DNA of 64,000 nt. It comes from Shimia thalassica (GTDB taxonomy: Bacteria; Pseudomonadota; Alphaproteobacteria; Rhodobacterales; Rhodobacteraceae). The stretch lies in the NCBI RefSeq assembly GCF_001458215.1, contig NZ_CYTW01000001.1, positions 930,001 to 994,000 of the forward strand, in the 5' to 3' direction. The translations under genes were made by a program, and so were the position numbers. Positions 16,764 through 26,535 of the stretch are shown piece by piece (positions within the stretch are counted from its first letter, which is position 1; each line of letters opens with the position of its first letter). The notes beneath the pieces are model-generated. The model made no database searches. It saw only the letters and a program-made list of their open reading frames with translations, and was not told the DNA's origin.

Positions 16764-19700
16764 TTGGTTTGTCCGCCATCCGGTTGCAGCCAACCTTTTG
16801 ATGGCCCTGATTTGTGTTCTGGGGCTGACCTCCATCAGCCAGATCAAACGCGAAACTTTTCCGGACATCACCCCGTCGACCGTTGAGGTCAGCGTCGTCT
16901 ATACGGGGTCTTCTGCCGTCGACGTGGATGAGGAAATATGTACCCCTATCGAAGATGCGTTGACGGGCACCGAGGGCCTCGAAGAACTGACGTGTCTTTC
17001 GGTTGACGGCATGGCCACGGCAACAGCCGAGCTGGAAGAAGGCGGAGACGTCAGCGAATTTTACAACGATGTGTTTTCGGCCGTTTCCGAAATCAGTGAC
17101 TTTCCAGCCGACGCCGAGGCCCCTTCGGTCAAAATGGGGGGGCGGACAGAGCTGATCGCAATGATCGCCGTTTCGGGCATTGAAGGCAAAGAAGGGCTGA
17201 AATCCTATTCGGATGAATTGTCAGAAACCCTGCAACAGGTGTCTGGCGTGTCCGAGGCGCGGGTGTCGGGGATCACGGATCGTGAACTGAGAGTGACCTT
17301 TGACGAGCAAGCCTTGCGTCGCTTTGGTCTTTCGGGACGGGATATCGTGTCTGCCATCAATGCGCGCAGTTTGCGACAGCCGCTTGGCAGTTTGGAAGCC
17401 GATGAGGGCAGCATTGTCTTGCGCTATTCGGACGCGCGCCGCACGATCACCGAGTTGCAAGATCTGATTGTACTGGAAAACGATGCGGGCAGCATGGTCC
17501 GCCTGAGTGATCTCGCGGAAATCCGGCTTGTTGATCAGGATGAAAACCAACAGTCCTTTATCGACGGAGATCAGGCGGCGATCATTTATGTGTTCAAGGC
17601 GGCCGAAGCCGATGCCATTCGCACCTTTGAAAGTGTTGAATCCGTTCTGGCGGCAGAAGAAGAAGCCTATCCCGATCCGTTCAAGCTTACGATTACCTTC
17701 AACATGACGGACCTCGTGGAAGAGCGGTTGACGCTGATTTTGAAAAACACCGCGATCGGGCTTTTCCTTGTGTTCGGGACAATGTGGTTGTTCTTTTCCT
17801 TCGGGCAATCCTTGTGGATTTCCGCCTCGTTGCCAGTGTCGTTCCTGGGCACATTGTTCCTGATGCAGGCGCTGGGCGTGTCGATCAACATGCTGACCCT
17901 TGTCGCATTGTTGATGGCGGTTGGATTGATCATGGATGACTCGATCGTCATTGCCGAAAATATTGATCGCCACAGACGCACCAAGCCACCGATGGAGGCA
18001 GCATCAAGGGGAACGCTTGAGGTTATGCCGGGGGTTGCGTCCTCTTTCTTGACCACGGCATGCGTTTTCGCGCCTTTGATGTTCCTGTCCGGCGATATGG
18101 GGCAGGTTCTGAAGTTTATTCCGATTGTGCTGCTGCTCACGCTGGGGCTGTCGCTGGTCGAGGCGTTTTTGATCCTGCCGCATCACCTTGCCCATGCCAG
18201 CGGGCACACCGTGGGCGACAAATCAGAGAGCCGCGCGTCGCTTGCGTTGAACCGCATGAAAGAAGCGGCGGTTATTCCGGTTGTGCGGCAATTCGTGCGC
18301 TTTCGATATCTCACTTTGGGCACTGTGTTCGGCGCGCTGATCGTGACTGTAGGGCTGGTGACATCGGGCGCGGTCAAGGTTGTGGGCTTTCCAACTGTTG
18401 AAGGCGACACCGTTCAGGTGCGCTTTGCACTGGACTCTGGCATCGCGCGGGAAAGAACGGTGAAAACGGTTGACCAGATGCTGGCCGCACTTGAGCGCGT
18501 TGACGAGACATACACGCCTTTGACAGACGGGCAGGAGCCCTTGGTTGAGCGTGTCATGGTGCAGTACGGCACCAATTCCGATGTCAAAGACAATGGATCG
18601 CATACCGCGACAATCGTTGTGGATTTGCTGGAAAGCTCGCGCCGGAATGTCAGCGCAAACGAGATGCTGCGCGTGTGGCGGGAAGAAACCGGCCCCTTGC
18701 CGGATTTGGTCCAGTCCAGCTATGCCCAGTCCGAGATCGGCCCGGGTGGCTCGGATCTGGATGTCGAGGTGGCGGGGCGTGATCTGGAAGACGTGGAAAA
18801 GGCCGCGACGGAAATCCTGCGGGCGCTGCGTGACAAAGAAGGCGTGACCGAAGTTTTTCAGGACTTCTTTGGCGGGCGTCAGGAGGTGCAGCTGACATTG
18901 AATACCTATGGTTATGCGGTCGGGCTGACACCGCAATCGCTTGCCGAACAGTTGCGGAATGCTTTTGCTGGTGCAGAGACCGATAGTTTCCGCTCGGGGG
19001 CGTCCAATGTAGCGGTGCGGGTTCAGATTGGCGATACCATTGCGAACCTGACCGAGTTGGAGAACTTTCCGATTGTCGTCGGGCAGGGCAAGAAAACGTC
19101 TTTGAGCACGGTGGCAGAGTTGCGGCTGGCGGCGAGCTATCCCAACATCACACGTCGCAACGGCAAGGTCATTGCCCGTGTGGTCGGGCAGCTGGATCGC
19201 AACGTGACATCGCCGAATGAAATCGCGGCCTTTGTCACGAATGTCGCGGCCCCCGACGTGCAGCAACGCTTTCCCGATGTTGTGATCGCCAATCGCGGTG
19301 CGGTCGAGGATCAACAGAAATCCCAGAATTCGATCATGGGGAAGCTCATCATTGGATTGGTGGGTGTGTATTCTGTTTTGGCGTTCCAGTTCCGCAGCTA
19401 CACCCTTCCGATTGTGATCATGATGTCGATCCCTTTCGCACTGATTGGCACAATCTTGGGGCATTGGGGGGCCGGAATTGATCTCGCCATGCCGAGCTTT
19501 ATCGGCTTTGCGTCGCTGGCAGGTATCGTGGTTAACAATGCCATCCTGTTCCTGACCTTTTTCCAGACCAATCTTAAGGAAGAAGATCACGTGTCTGCCG
19601 CAATTGACGCGGTTCGCGATCGTTTCAGACCTATTCTGATTTCGACGGGCACAACGATTGCGGGGCTCTTGCCCCTGATCTCGGACGGCAGCCCGCAGGT

Positions 19701-19884
19701 GCAGACAATGGTGCCATTGGTTGTGGCCGTGGCGTCTGGTTTGGCGGCGTCCATGGTGCTTGTTGTTCTGGTTCTGCCGGCCATGTTGACGATCTACTTC
19801 GACTTTGCCTCGGTCACTGGATGGAAAGCAAAATTTGGCGACGAAGAGACGTTCGAGCCGAAACAGGTACCATCCAAGGCCTAA
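16756..19884 (+). CDS. RND-family efflux permease (AcrB/MMPL-type)
   Basis: This 1042-aa inner-membrane proton-driven pump has the usual RND length with two repeats of six helices. Marks are the N-terminal WFVRHPVAANLLMALICVLG, the TM4 relay GLIMDDSIVIAENIDRHRR with the twin Asp, the large periplasmic loops, and a late MPSFIGFASLAGIVVNNAILFLTF. The sequence is closer to the divergent proteobacterial AcrB/D/F group than to heavy-metal CusA pumps: no Met-rich site was seen. The substrate is unknown. It forms an adaptor-permease operon with the preceding gene; no TetR or MarR regulator is adjacent. Confidence 0.93.
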   Translation: MIDWFVRHPVAANLLMALICVLGLTSISQIKRETFPDITPSTVEVSVVYTGSSAVDVDEEICTPIEDALTGTEGLEELTCLSVDGMATATAELEEGGDVSEFYNDVFSAVSEISDFPADAEAPSVKMGGRTELIAMIAVSGIEGKEGLKSYSDELSETLQQVSGVSEARVSGITDRELRVTFDEQALRRFGLSGRDIVSAINARSLRQPLGSLEADEGSIVLRYSDARRTITELQDLIVLENDAGSMVRLSDLAEIRLVDQDENQQSFIDGDQAAIIYVFKAAEADAIRTFESVESVLAAEEEAYPDPFKLTITFNMTDLVEERLTLILKNTAIGLFLVFGTMWLFFSFGQSLWISASLPVSFLGTLFLMQALGVSINMLTLVALLMAVGLIMDDSIVIAENIDRHRRTKPPMEAASRGTLEVMPGVASSFLTTACVFAPLMFLSGDMGQVLKFIPIVLLLTLGLSLVEAFLILPHHLAHASGHTVGDKSESRASLALNRMKEAAVIPVVRQFVRFRYLTLGTVFGALIVTVGLVTSGAVKVVGFPTVEGDTVQVRFALDSGIARERTVKTVDQMLAALERVDETYTPLTDGQEPLVERVMVQYGTNSDVKDNGSHTATIVVDLLESSRRNVSANEMLRVWREETGPLPDLVQSSYAQSEIGPGGSDLDVEVAGRDLEDVEKAATEILRALRDKEGVTEVFQDFFGGRQEVQLTLNTYGYAVGLTPQSLAEQLRNAFAGAETDSFRSGASNVAVRVQIGDTIANLTELENFPIVVGQGKKTSLSTVAELRLAASYPNITRRNGKVIARVVGQLDRNVTSPNEIAAFVTNVAAPDVQQRFPDVVIANRGAVEDQQKSQNSIMGKLIIGLVGVYSVLAFQFRSYTLPIVIMMSIPFALIGTILGHWGAGIDLAMPSFIGFASLAGIVVNNAILFLTFFQTNLKEEDHVSAAIDAVRDRFRPILISTGTTIAGLLPLISDGSPQVQTMVPLVVAVASGLAASMVLVVLVLPAMLTIYFDFASVTGWKAKFGDEETFEPKQVPSKA

Positions 19885-19910
19885 ACGCGCTCTGGGTGAT
19901 AAAACGAAAG

Positions 19911-19953
19911 GGGGGCGGCACATTTATGGTGCCGCCCCTCAGAGGTTTTGCGG
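19911..19953 (+). terminator. Terminator after the RND operon
   Basis: A 10-bp GC stem (GGGGCGGCAC at 19912-19921, GTGCCGCCCC at 19929-19938) with loop ATTTATG is followed a few bases on by GGTTTTG. The T tract is weak and displaced. Confidence 0.65.
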
Positions 19954-19977
19954 CCAAATTTTGGGTTTTCGTATCAA

Positions 19978-20002
19978 TGAAATTCTATATTCTGGAATTT
20001 CA
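19978..20002 (+). promoter_or_regulatory. Candidate IclR-type operator
   Basis: A perfect inverted repeat, TGAAATTC-N9-GAATTTCA, ends 22 bp before the start of the IclR regulator gene. Position and symmetry fit autoregulation by that protein. IclR-family sites are commonly A/T-rich palindromes of this sort. No second copy was found upstream of the GMC oxidoreductase start at 22516. Confidence 0.55.
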
Positions 20003-20024
20003 CTGAGCCACGGACCCCGAAGCG

Positions 20025-20819
20025 ATGCCCGATCTGAAAGAGGACAAACGATATGCGAACACGCTGGCGCGGGGGCTGCGGATTTTGCGAGCCTTTCGTC
20101 CAACAGATGACGGGTTGAGCAATCTCCAGATTTCGGATCGCACCGGCATTCCCCGCTCAACTGTTTCACGTCTGACGTTTACGCTTTGTGCTTTGGGGTA
20201 TCTGACCCATGGACGCCATCATGACAGATATCGGTTGGGGCCTTCGGCGCTGGCCTTGGGCAATATTGCGGCGGCCTCTTTCGGGTTTGTCGAGACCGCA
20301 ACACCGATCATGCAGGCCCTTGCGAATGAAACAAAAACGCTGGTCGGGGTCGCAATTCATGACGATGACCGGATGTTATTGGTGAAAACGTGGCGGCCGG
20401 AAAACACGACAACCGTCTGGTTGAATGTCGGCTATCGCATTCCTTTGTCGAGTTCCTCGACGGGAGCCGCCTATCTGGGGGCTTTGAGTGATGCCGAGTT
20501 TGAGAAACTCACCGGACCCATGGACGAGTCCTCACGATCAGAATGTGCGGCGCTGCGGATGCAGTTTCAGGATATGCTGTTAACACGCGGGTTTGCAATT
20601 GCGGACACGGCCAAGCGGTTCAATGCCTCGATCAACGCGATTGCCAGCCCATACAGGCCCACAGATTTTGCACAACCTGTTGCGTTTCTGGCCAGCGCGC
20701 GTACCGAAGATTTGACGTTTGAACGTGCCCAAACCGAGGTGGGCCCCGCATTGGTGAATGCGTTGTACCAGCTTCAGGATGTCACCGGCCAACAGCATTC
20801 GGCGCTGCCGGGGATTTGA
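20025..20819 (+). CDS. IclR-family transcriptional regulator
   Basis: This 264-aa protein has an N-terminal winged helix-turn-helix (residues 12-75, NLQISDRTGIPRSTVSRLTF) and an IclR effector domain (about 95-255). The effector domain includes VWLNVGYRIPLSSSSTGAAYLGAL, the loop that closes over a small-acid ligand in the family. It is convergent with a GMC oxidoreductase gene 65 bp away, so any regulatory link is by neighbourhood only. The palindrome just upstream suggests self-repression. The effector cannot be named. Confidence 0.9.
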   Translation: MPDLKEDKRYANTLARGLRILRAFRPTDDGLSNLQISDRTGIPRSTVSRLTFTLCALGYLTHGRHHDRYRLGPSALALGNIAAASFGFVETATPIMQALANETKTLVGVAIHDDDRMLLVKTWRPENTTTVWLNVGYRIPLSSSSTGAAYLGALSDAEFEKLTGPMDESSRSECAALRMQFQDMLLTRGFAIADTAKRFNASINAIASPYRPTDFAQPVAFLASARTEDLTFERAQTEVGPALVNALYQLQDVTGQQHSALPGI

Positions 20820-20884
20820 GCCACAGAAGTGATGGCCCCGCTGCTTTGGTTTAAGCTCTAAACCGGAAGAGTCTGCCCTAATCC

Positions 20885-22516
20885 TTAGGCCGGCGTGACC
20901 ATTCCATAATCCGATTTGATCATGTCAGCACATTTTTCGCCGATCATGATGCTTGGGGCATTTGTGTTGCCGGAGACGACATTCGGCATGATGGAAGCAT
21001 CCGCGACCCGCAGCCCTTCCAGCCCGTGAACACGCAATTGTGGGTCAACAACCGCCATCTCGTCGATGCCCATTTTGCAGCTCCCTGCAGGGTGATAGAC
21101 CGTGTCGGCCCGATTGCGGATGTGCTGTTCCCATTCGGCGTCTGTCGTGTCGTCGTTCACACCGAACAGTTCCTTGTGCTTGTATTTGGCCATTGCGGGG
21201 GCTTCCATGATCGCGCGGGTCTTTTTGGCCGCTTTGATCAGGGTTTGAAGATCGCGCTCATCAGACAGGAACTTCGGATCAATTCCGGGGTCGGCCATCG
21301 GATCGCTGGATTTCAGGAAAACTTCGCCTTTCGAATGCGGGCGCAACGCACATACATGGCACGAATAGCCATTCCCGAGATGCAGTTTGCGGGCATGGTC
21401 GTCTACGATGGAAATCACGAAATGCGTTTGCACATCGGCGCGATCCACCGAAGGGTCGGATTTGAAGAAAGACCCTGCTTCGGCGATGGTTGACGCAGCC
21501 ATCGAGTTTCCGGTTTTACGCCACTTCAGAATTTCCTTGAACAGTTTGAGGCCCGGGCCCAATCCAATCCCAAGATTGTTTTTATCCTTGGTTTTGTACG
21601 ACAGGATAAAGTCGAGGTGATCTTGAAGGTTTTTACCCACGCCGGGCAGGTCATGCACAAGGTCGATACCATGCTGTGATATCGCCTGTTCTTCACCCAC
21701 CCCCGACAACAAAAGCAACTGCGGGGATTGAAACGCGCCACCGGACAGGATCACTTCCTTTTTAGCGTGAATCTCTGTGTCGGTCTTGCCTTTGCGATAG
21801 GCGACACCCACAGCTCTTTTGCCATCGAAAAGAACTTTGGTGGCACGCGCCTTTGTGATGATCGTCAGGTTGGGGCGCTGCTCCATCACGGGATGAAGAT
21901 AGGCCGCCGCAGCAGAGCAGCGTTCACCGTTTTTGTCCGGTGAATGGAACTGCGTGCATTGATAGATTGCGGCGCCTTCGTTGTCGCCGGTGTTGAAATC
22001 CGGTGTTTCGCGAATTTGAACCTGCGTGTTGGCCTCGACAAACGCTTTCGAAATAGGGCGAGGGGCCTTTGCATCCGAAACCTGAAGGGGGCCAGCGCCG
22101 CCATGAAATGCGTCATCGCCCTTGATGTTGTTTTCGGACTTTTTGAAAAAGGGAAGGACCTCGTCCCAACTCCAGCCATGGCAGCCGGCAGCAGACCATT
22201 CGTCATAGTCTTCTTTCTGGCCGCGAATATAGAGCATCGCGTTTATGGCGCTCGACCCGCCAAGGGTTTTGCCGCGGGGTTGGTATCCGGTACGGCCGTT
22301 CAGACCGGGTTGTGGTTCGGTTTTGAAGGCCCAATTGTTGATCTTGCCGTATCCCGGCAACATCGCGACAACGCCAACCGGCATGCGGATCAAGATGTCC
22401 TTTCCGCTGCCGCCTGCCTCTAGCAGGCAAACAGAGGTGTTCGGATCTTCGCTCAGCCGCGATGCAATCGTCGCACCGGCAGAGCCCCCACCAACAATGA
22501 TAAAGTCGTAAGCCAT
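20885..22516 (-). CDS. GMC-family FAD oxidoreductase (choline/alcohol dehydrogenase-like)
   Basis: This 543-aa protein starts at the ATG ending at 22516, preceded by GGGGGAAAG; the frame extending to 22618 is not needed. The N-terminal FAD site is YDFIIVGGGSAGATIASRLSED. GMC signature 1 is GKTLGGSSAINAMLYIRGQ and signature 2 is GGAFQSPQLLLLSGVG. The active-site His lies in VYHPAGSCKMG near the C-terminus. It is similar to BetA choline dehydrogenase, but no betB, betI or betaine transporter is adjacent. A different primary alcohol or polyol substrate is therefore quite possible, and the symbol is withheld. Confidence 0.88.
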   Translation of the reverse strand: MAYDFIIVGGGSAGATIASRLSEDPNTSVCLLEAGGSGKDILIRMPVGVVAMLPGYGKINNWAFKTEPQPGLNGRTGYQPRGKTLGGSSAINAMLYIRGQKEDYDEWSAAGCHGWSWDEVLPFFKKSENNIKGDDAFHGGAGPLQVSDAKAPRPISKAFVEANTQVQIRETPDFNTGDNEGAAIYQCTQFHSPDKNGERCSAAAAYLHPVMEQRPNLTIITKARATKVLFDGKRAVGVAYRKGKTDTEIHAKKEVILSGGAFQSPQLLLLSGVGEEQAISQHGIDLVHDLPGVGKNLQDHLDFILSYKTKDKNNLGIGLGPGLKLFKEILKWRKTGNSMAASTIAEAGSFFKSDPSVDRADVQTHFVISIVDDHARKLHLGNGYSCHVCALRPHSKGEVFLKSSDPMADPGIDPKFLSDERDLQTLIKAAKKTRAIMEAPAMAKYKHKELFGVNDDTTDAEWEQHIRNRADTVYHPAGSCKMGIDEMAVVDPQLRVHGLEGLRVADASIMPNVVSGNTNAPSIMIGEKCADMIKSDYGMVTPA

Positions 22517-22648
22517 CTTTCCCCCCAATCGCGGCAACCGGATAGGTCCAGCCGCCTGAACAGGAGAAAAGGTTTTGGGCGTTGAGTCCAGAACGTTCCT
22601 TCGCCGACGCCACGTCACTTGATCGTCTGGACCTGCGCGGTCCGTGGC

Positions 22649-23695
22649 TTAACTGCGGCGCGTTACGTATACGGCGGCGGCAGGGCCACAGCTTTCGCGC
22701 ACAACAAGATCGCCATGCAACAACACATCGCCCGCCTGCGTGTCTTCTCCGGCCAGTTTGTCCAGCAGCTGGTTCATGGCGTGTTCCCCGATCTGGCTGC
22801 GAGGTTGGCGTATTGTTGTCAGGGCAGGGGTGATGTTGTTCGAGAACGGGATATCGTCAAATCCGATCACCGAAAAATCCTTTGGCACATCATACCCGCG
22901 CAGCTGAAGGGCGCCGATTACGCCGATTGCCGTATCGTCGTTGAAACAGAAAAACGCCGTAGGCAACGTGTCTTTGATAAACAGCCGCTCGACCGCCGCG
23001 CGCCCACCTTCGCTGGACCCGTCACCCTCGATAATCCACTCGTCAAGTACGCCTGCGGCCTCGGCCAAACCGCGGCGATACCCGTCCGAGCGCAAATCGG
23101 ACACTGCATCTGTTGAAGATGATGAGACATAGACGATCTTTTGATGCCCGAGCGAGATCAGGTATTCTGTCGCCATCTTGGCGGCTGACACGTTGTCGAC
23201 GCCGATGTAGGACACTTCGGGGCGCTCGATAGGACGCGTCGCGGCAACCATTGGCGGAAACGCAGATGTCGGGCTTTGGGGTTGGCCGGCGACGGGCAAA
23301 TGTCCGGTCAGAAGGATCAGCCCATCCACCATGCCCGAAGACAGGAACCGCAAGTGGTTCTCTTCCAGCGCGATTGAACCTTCGGTGTTTCCGATCAGAA
23401 CGCCATAGTCCCGGGCGTTGGCGACCTTCTCAAGACCGATCAGAATGCCGGGAAAGTTCGGGTCGGCAATGGACGGGGTCAGCACCATAACCATGCGGGA
23501 TCGCTTCATGCGCAGGTTCTGGGCCATGGCGTTCGCGGTATAGCCCGTTCGGGCAATCGCGGCGGTGACGCGCTTGCGTGTACTTTCCGCCACCTTCTCG
23601 GGCATTCGAATCGCGCGGCTGACCGTGGCGATTGAGACCCCGGCAAGCTTGGCGACGTCTTCGATTGTGGCTGGCTTGGCTGGCGGTTTGCTCAA
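22649..23695 (-). CDS. LacI-family regulator of the adjacent sugar ABC operon
   Basis: This 348-aa protein appears to start at a TTG (complement of 23693-23695); there is no ATG near the family N-terminus [21 protein letters not shown]. The DNA-binding domain covers residues 9-60, including the hinge. A periplasmic-binding-protein-like core follows, with [26 protein letters not shown] and [13 protein letters not shown]. It is divergent from the ABC operon at 23900, and three operator copies lie between. It is therefore the likely sugar-responsive repressor of that operon and perhaps of its own gene. Confidence 0.9.
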   Translation of the reverse strand: MSKPPAKPATIEDVAKLAGVSIATVSRAIRMPEKVAESTRKRVTAAIARTGYTANAMAQNLRMKRSRMVMVLTPSIADPNFPGILIGLEKVANARDYGVLIGNTEGSIALEENHLRFLSSGMVDGLILLTGHLPVAGQPQSPTSAFPPMVAATRPIERPEVSYIGVDNVSAAKMATEYLISLGHQKIVYVSSSSTDAVSDLRSDGYRRGLAEAAGVLDEWIIEGDGSSEGGRAAVERLFIKDTLPTAFFCFNDDTAIGVIGALQLRGYDVPKDFSVIGFDDIPFSNNITPALTTIRQPRSQIGEHAMNQLLDKLAGEDTQAGDVLLHGDLVVRESCGPAAAVYVTRRS

Positions 23696-23787
23696 GTTCT
23701 ACGATCCAAATTTGGCGTCGGGAGAGTGTCGGAATCGGTATTTCTTTCCAACCACTTAATTGGTGTTATAGAGCCCCGAACGGGATC

Positions 23788-23845
23788 TGAAAAGGTTTAC
23801 ATGCAAGAATGTAAAGGTTTACATTATTTATGAAAAGGTTTACAT
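23788..23845 (+). promoter_or_regulatory. Three phased LacI-type operators
   Basis: Three copies of TGWAAAGGTTTACAT begin at 23788, 23810 and 23831, spaced 22 and 21 bp apart, or two helical turns. The middle copy is a perfect palindrome of the arms ATGTAAA and TTTACAT around GG (23809-23824). The outer two carry one mismatch in the left arm. They stand between the divergent LacI gene and the ABC operon and are the expected binding sites of that repressor. Confidence 0.82.
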
Positions 23846-23899
23846 GAGACGTTATGACACGCGCATTTGAGGAGATGTGATGGTGTTTGAGGGGGGACA

Positions 23900-25423
23900 A
23901 TGCCGGACGGTATTAATGACATATTTTCGGTGCTTCAGGCCGACCGCATAAGCAAGTCTTTCGGCTCTGTGCCGGTTTTGTTTAGCGTCAACATGGATGT
24001 ACGTCCGGGTGAGGTGCATGCGTTGATCGGCGAAAACGGCGCTGGTAAATCAACCTTGATGAAGATCCTGTCGGGCTTTCATGATCCGACATCGGGACGG
24101 ATTTTGTTCGACGGAGAAGAGGTGGTCCTGCCACCCAATGGTGGGGCCGAGATGTTGGGCATCGTGCTGATCCATCAGGAACTCAACCTCGCCGAACAAA
24201 TGACCGTCGAAGAAAACATCTTCCTTGGTCGCGAATTAACAAAAAATGGCATTCTTGACCGCCAGCGGATGCAGGCGCAGGTGCAGGAATATCTGCAAGA
24301 CATCGGTCTTGATATCGCGCCGACAGCGCGGATTTCCGATCTGTCCATTGCGGAAAAGCAAATGGTCGAGATCGTGAAAGCAATCAGCCGCAACGCGCGC
24401 GTTTTGATCATGGATGAGCCAACGGCAGTTCTGACCGAGGCCGAAACCGAAGTCTTTTTCCGGCAGGTTACAAAGCTCAAGGAAAAGGGCGTCGCGATCG
24501 TGTTCGTGTCACATAAACTGTCCGAGGTGAAAGAAATCTCTGACCGGATCACCATCTTGCGGGATGGGCAATGGATTGGCACCAAAGAGGCCGGTGATAT
24601 GTCGCTGGACGCGATGGCGCAGATGATGGTGGGGCGTGAATTATCAGACCTGTATCCGCCCATGCGAGAAGCGGACGTTGATGCGGATCGTGTGCTTCAG
24701 GTTGCGAACCTGACTGCGGCCGGTGTCAAGGATGTGAGCTTTGACCTGAAACGCGGTGAAATTCTCGGGTTTTCGGGATTGATCGGAGCCGGACGGACAT
24801 CTGTTTTTGAGGCGATTTGTGGTCTTGAACCAATCATATCGGGCACAATACATGTAAACGGGGCAGAAACGCGCTTTGCGTCCGTTGCGGCGGCCCGTGA
24901 TGCGGGAATTGCCTATCTTACCAAAGACCGTAAGGCAAAGGGGCTGCTTCTTGACAAGAAGATGCGTCCGAACCTGACGCTGTTCTCGCTGCCAAAGTTC
25001 GTAAAACGCTTTGGTCTGGACATCAAATCAGAGGACGCAGCATTGGAACGTGCGGTTCGCCGGTTTGATATTCGCGCCCGTGATCCTGATATTTCTGTTG
25101 GCGACATGTCCGGTGGTAATCAGCAAAAGCTGTTGCTGGCCAAGGTTATGGAGAGCGAACCACAGATCGTCATCATCGACGAACCGACACGCGGTATCGA
25201 TGTGGGCACCAAACAGCAGGTCTATCACTTTGTCACGGCTCTGGCCGCAGAGGGGGTGTCTGTTGTGGTGATCTCGTCCGAGATGCCCGAAATTATCGGG
25301 CTGTGCCATCGGGTGATTGTGATGCGCGACGGGCGCACTACCGGAACTCTGGAAGGCGACGGTATCAATGAAACCGAAATCGTCCGCTATGCGGCCGGTC
25401 TCAAGGGGGAGGGGCTCGAATGA
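23900..25423 (+). CDS. Sugar ABC transporter ATPase, two nucleotide-binding domains (RbsA/MglA type)
   Basis: This 507-aa protein with two fused ATPase halves powers the CUT2-class transporter encoded here. The N-terminal half has Walker A GENGAGKST (near residue 50), an unusual signature ISDLSIAEKQMVE and Walker [12 protein letters not shown]. The C-terminal half has the degenerate P-loop GLIGAGRTSVFEA, a good signature MSGGNQQKLLLAK and Walker B IVIIDEPTRGID. This asymmetry is normal for the family. The ATG is preceded by GGGGGGAC. The last codons overlap the permease start by 4 bp. Confidence 0.92.
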   Translation: MPDGINDIFSVLQADRISKSFGSVPVLFSVNMDVRPGEVHALIGENGAGKSTLMKILSGFHDPTSGRILFDGEEVVLPPNGGAEMLGIVLIHQELNLAEQMTVEENIFLGRELTKNGILDRQRMQAQVQEYLQDIGLDIAPTARISDLSIAEKQMVEIVKAISRNARVLIMDEPTAVLTEAETEVFFRQVTKLKEKGVAIVFVSHKLSEVKEISDRITILRDGQWIGTKEAGDMSLDAMAQMMVGRELSDLYPPMREADVDADRVLQVANLTAAGVKDVSFDLKRGEILGFSGLIGAGRTSVFEAICGLEPIISGTIHVNGAETRFASVAAARDAGIAYLTKDRKAKGLLLDKKMRPNLTLFSLPKFVKRFGLDIKSEDAALERAVRRFDIRARDPDISVGDMSGGNQQKLLLAKVMESEPQIVIIDEPTRGIDVGTKQQVYHFVTALAAEGVSVVVISSEMPEIIGLCHRVIVMRDGRTTGTLEGDGINETEIVRYAAGLKGEGLE

Positions 25424-26439
25424 CTCTTTCGACAGCAAACACGACGGCAAAGGGAAGAAGCATGAAGTTCGATGTCAAAACCGCCGGTCCCGCAATTGCA
25501 TTGATCTTGCTTTGTATTATCGGGTTTTCGTTGAATCCGGCATTCCTGAGCGAAGGGAACCTGTCCAATCTTTTGACGCGGTCTGCCTTTATCGGGATCA
25601 TTGCGATTGGCGCAACTTTTGTCATCACGGCTGGCGGGATTGACCTTTCGGTTGGCTCTATGGCCGCGGCCATTGCCGGTGTCATGATCATCATCATGAA
25701 CAATGCCGTTGATATGTTGGGCACGGGTGTTGCCACGGTCTTGCTTGGGTGCGGGTGTTCCATACTTTTGGGGATCGGTGCGGGCTGGATAAACGGTGTC
25801 CTGACGACCAAAGGCAAGATCGAAGCCTTTATCGTCACGTTGGGGACCATGGGCATCTACCGCTCGCTGGTGACGTATTTTGCCGATGGCGGCACGCTCT
25901 CGCTGGATTTCGCAATTCGGGGTGCCTATCGCCCGGTGTATTATGACAGCTTTCTGGGTCTGCCCATTCCGGTCTGGGTGTTCATCGTGGTGTCTATTGT
26001 GGGATGGTTCCTGCTGAACCGAACGGCATTCGGGCGCTATTGCACTGCTATCGGATCGAACGAAGGCGTTGCCAAATACTCTGCCATCAAAGTCGACCGC
26101 GTGAAAACGATCACCTACATGATCCAGGGTCTGTGTGTGTCGCTGGCGACCATCATCTATGTGCCGCGTCTTGGGTCCGCGTCGTCTTCGACAGGGGTTC
26201 TTTGGGAGCTTGAAGCAATCGCGGCCGTCATCATCGGCGGAACAGTTCTCAAAGGGGGGTATGGCCGGATCGGCGGCACCATTCTGGGGGCTCTGATCCT
26301 GACGACAATCGGCAATATCCTGAACTTTACCGATCTCATTTCGAACTATCTGAACGGAACCATGCAAGGTCTCATCATCATCATCGCGGTCTGGTTACAG
26401 CGCGGTGACTGGGGCAAGGCAAAGGCCAGCAAAACTTAA
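25420..26439 (+). CDS. Sugar ABC transporter permease (CUT2 class)
   Basis: This 339-aa inner-membrane protein has about 8-10 hydrophobic segments and the BPD_transp_2 pattern of ribose/xylose permeases: FVITAGGIDLSVGSMAAAIAG near residue 70, GWINGVLTTKGKIEAFIVTLGTMGIYR, and a late WELEAIAAVIIGGTVLKGGYGRIGGT. It overlaps the ATPase stop by 4 bp. A second in-frame ATG at 25462 is a possible alternative start that would drop a 14-residue leader. The nested hairpins at 26443-26480 just after it may separate it from the binding-protein message. Confidence 0.92.
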   Translation: MTLSTANTTAKGRSMKFDVKTAGPAIALILLCIIGFSLNPAFLSEGNLSNLLTRSAFIGIIAIGATFVITAGGIDLSVGSMAAAIAGVMIIIMNNAVDMLGTGVATVLLGCGCSILLGIGAGWINGVLTTKGKIEAFIVTLGTMGIYRSLVTYFADGGTLSLDFAIRGAYRPVYYDSFLGLPIPVWVFIVVSIVGWFLLNRTAFGRYCTAIGSNEGVAKYSAIKVDRVKTITYMIQGLCVSLATIIYVPRLGSASSSTGVLWELEAIAAVIIGGTVLKGGYGRIGGTILGALILTTIGNILNFTDLISNYLNGTMQGLIIIIAVWLQRGDWGKAKASKT

Positions 26440-26535
26440 AACTTTCACGAAGCAAGCGGGGTCCTGTCCCCAGAGTGAAAACAAACCGGGCGCCACCGGA
26501 CAGGAGAGGTGCGTCCAAATTTGGGAGGAGACAAA

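Noticed and set aside
20848-20864. Hairpin GGTTTA-AGCTC-TAAACC between the IclR and GMC genes
   Set aside because: Six mostly A-T pairs with no T tract; too weak to call a terminator.
23788-23845. Short repeats that could suggest a CRISPR array
   Set aside because: Only three units of about 15 bp, spacing of 6-7 bp between units, and a position between a LacI gene and its target; these are operators.
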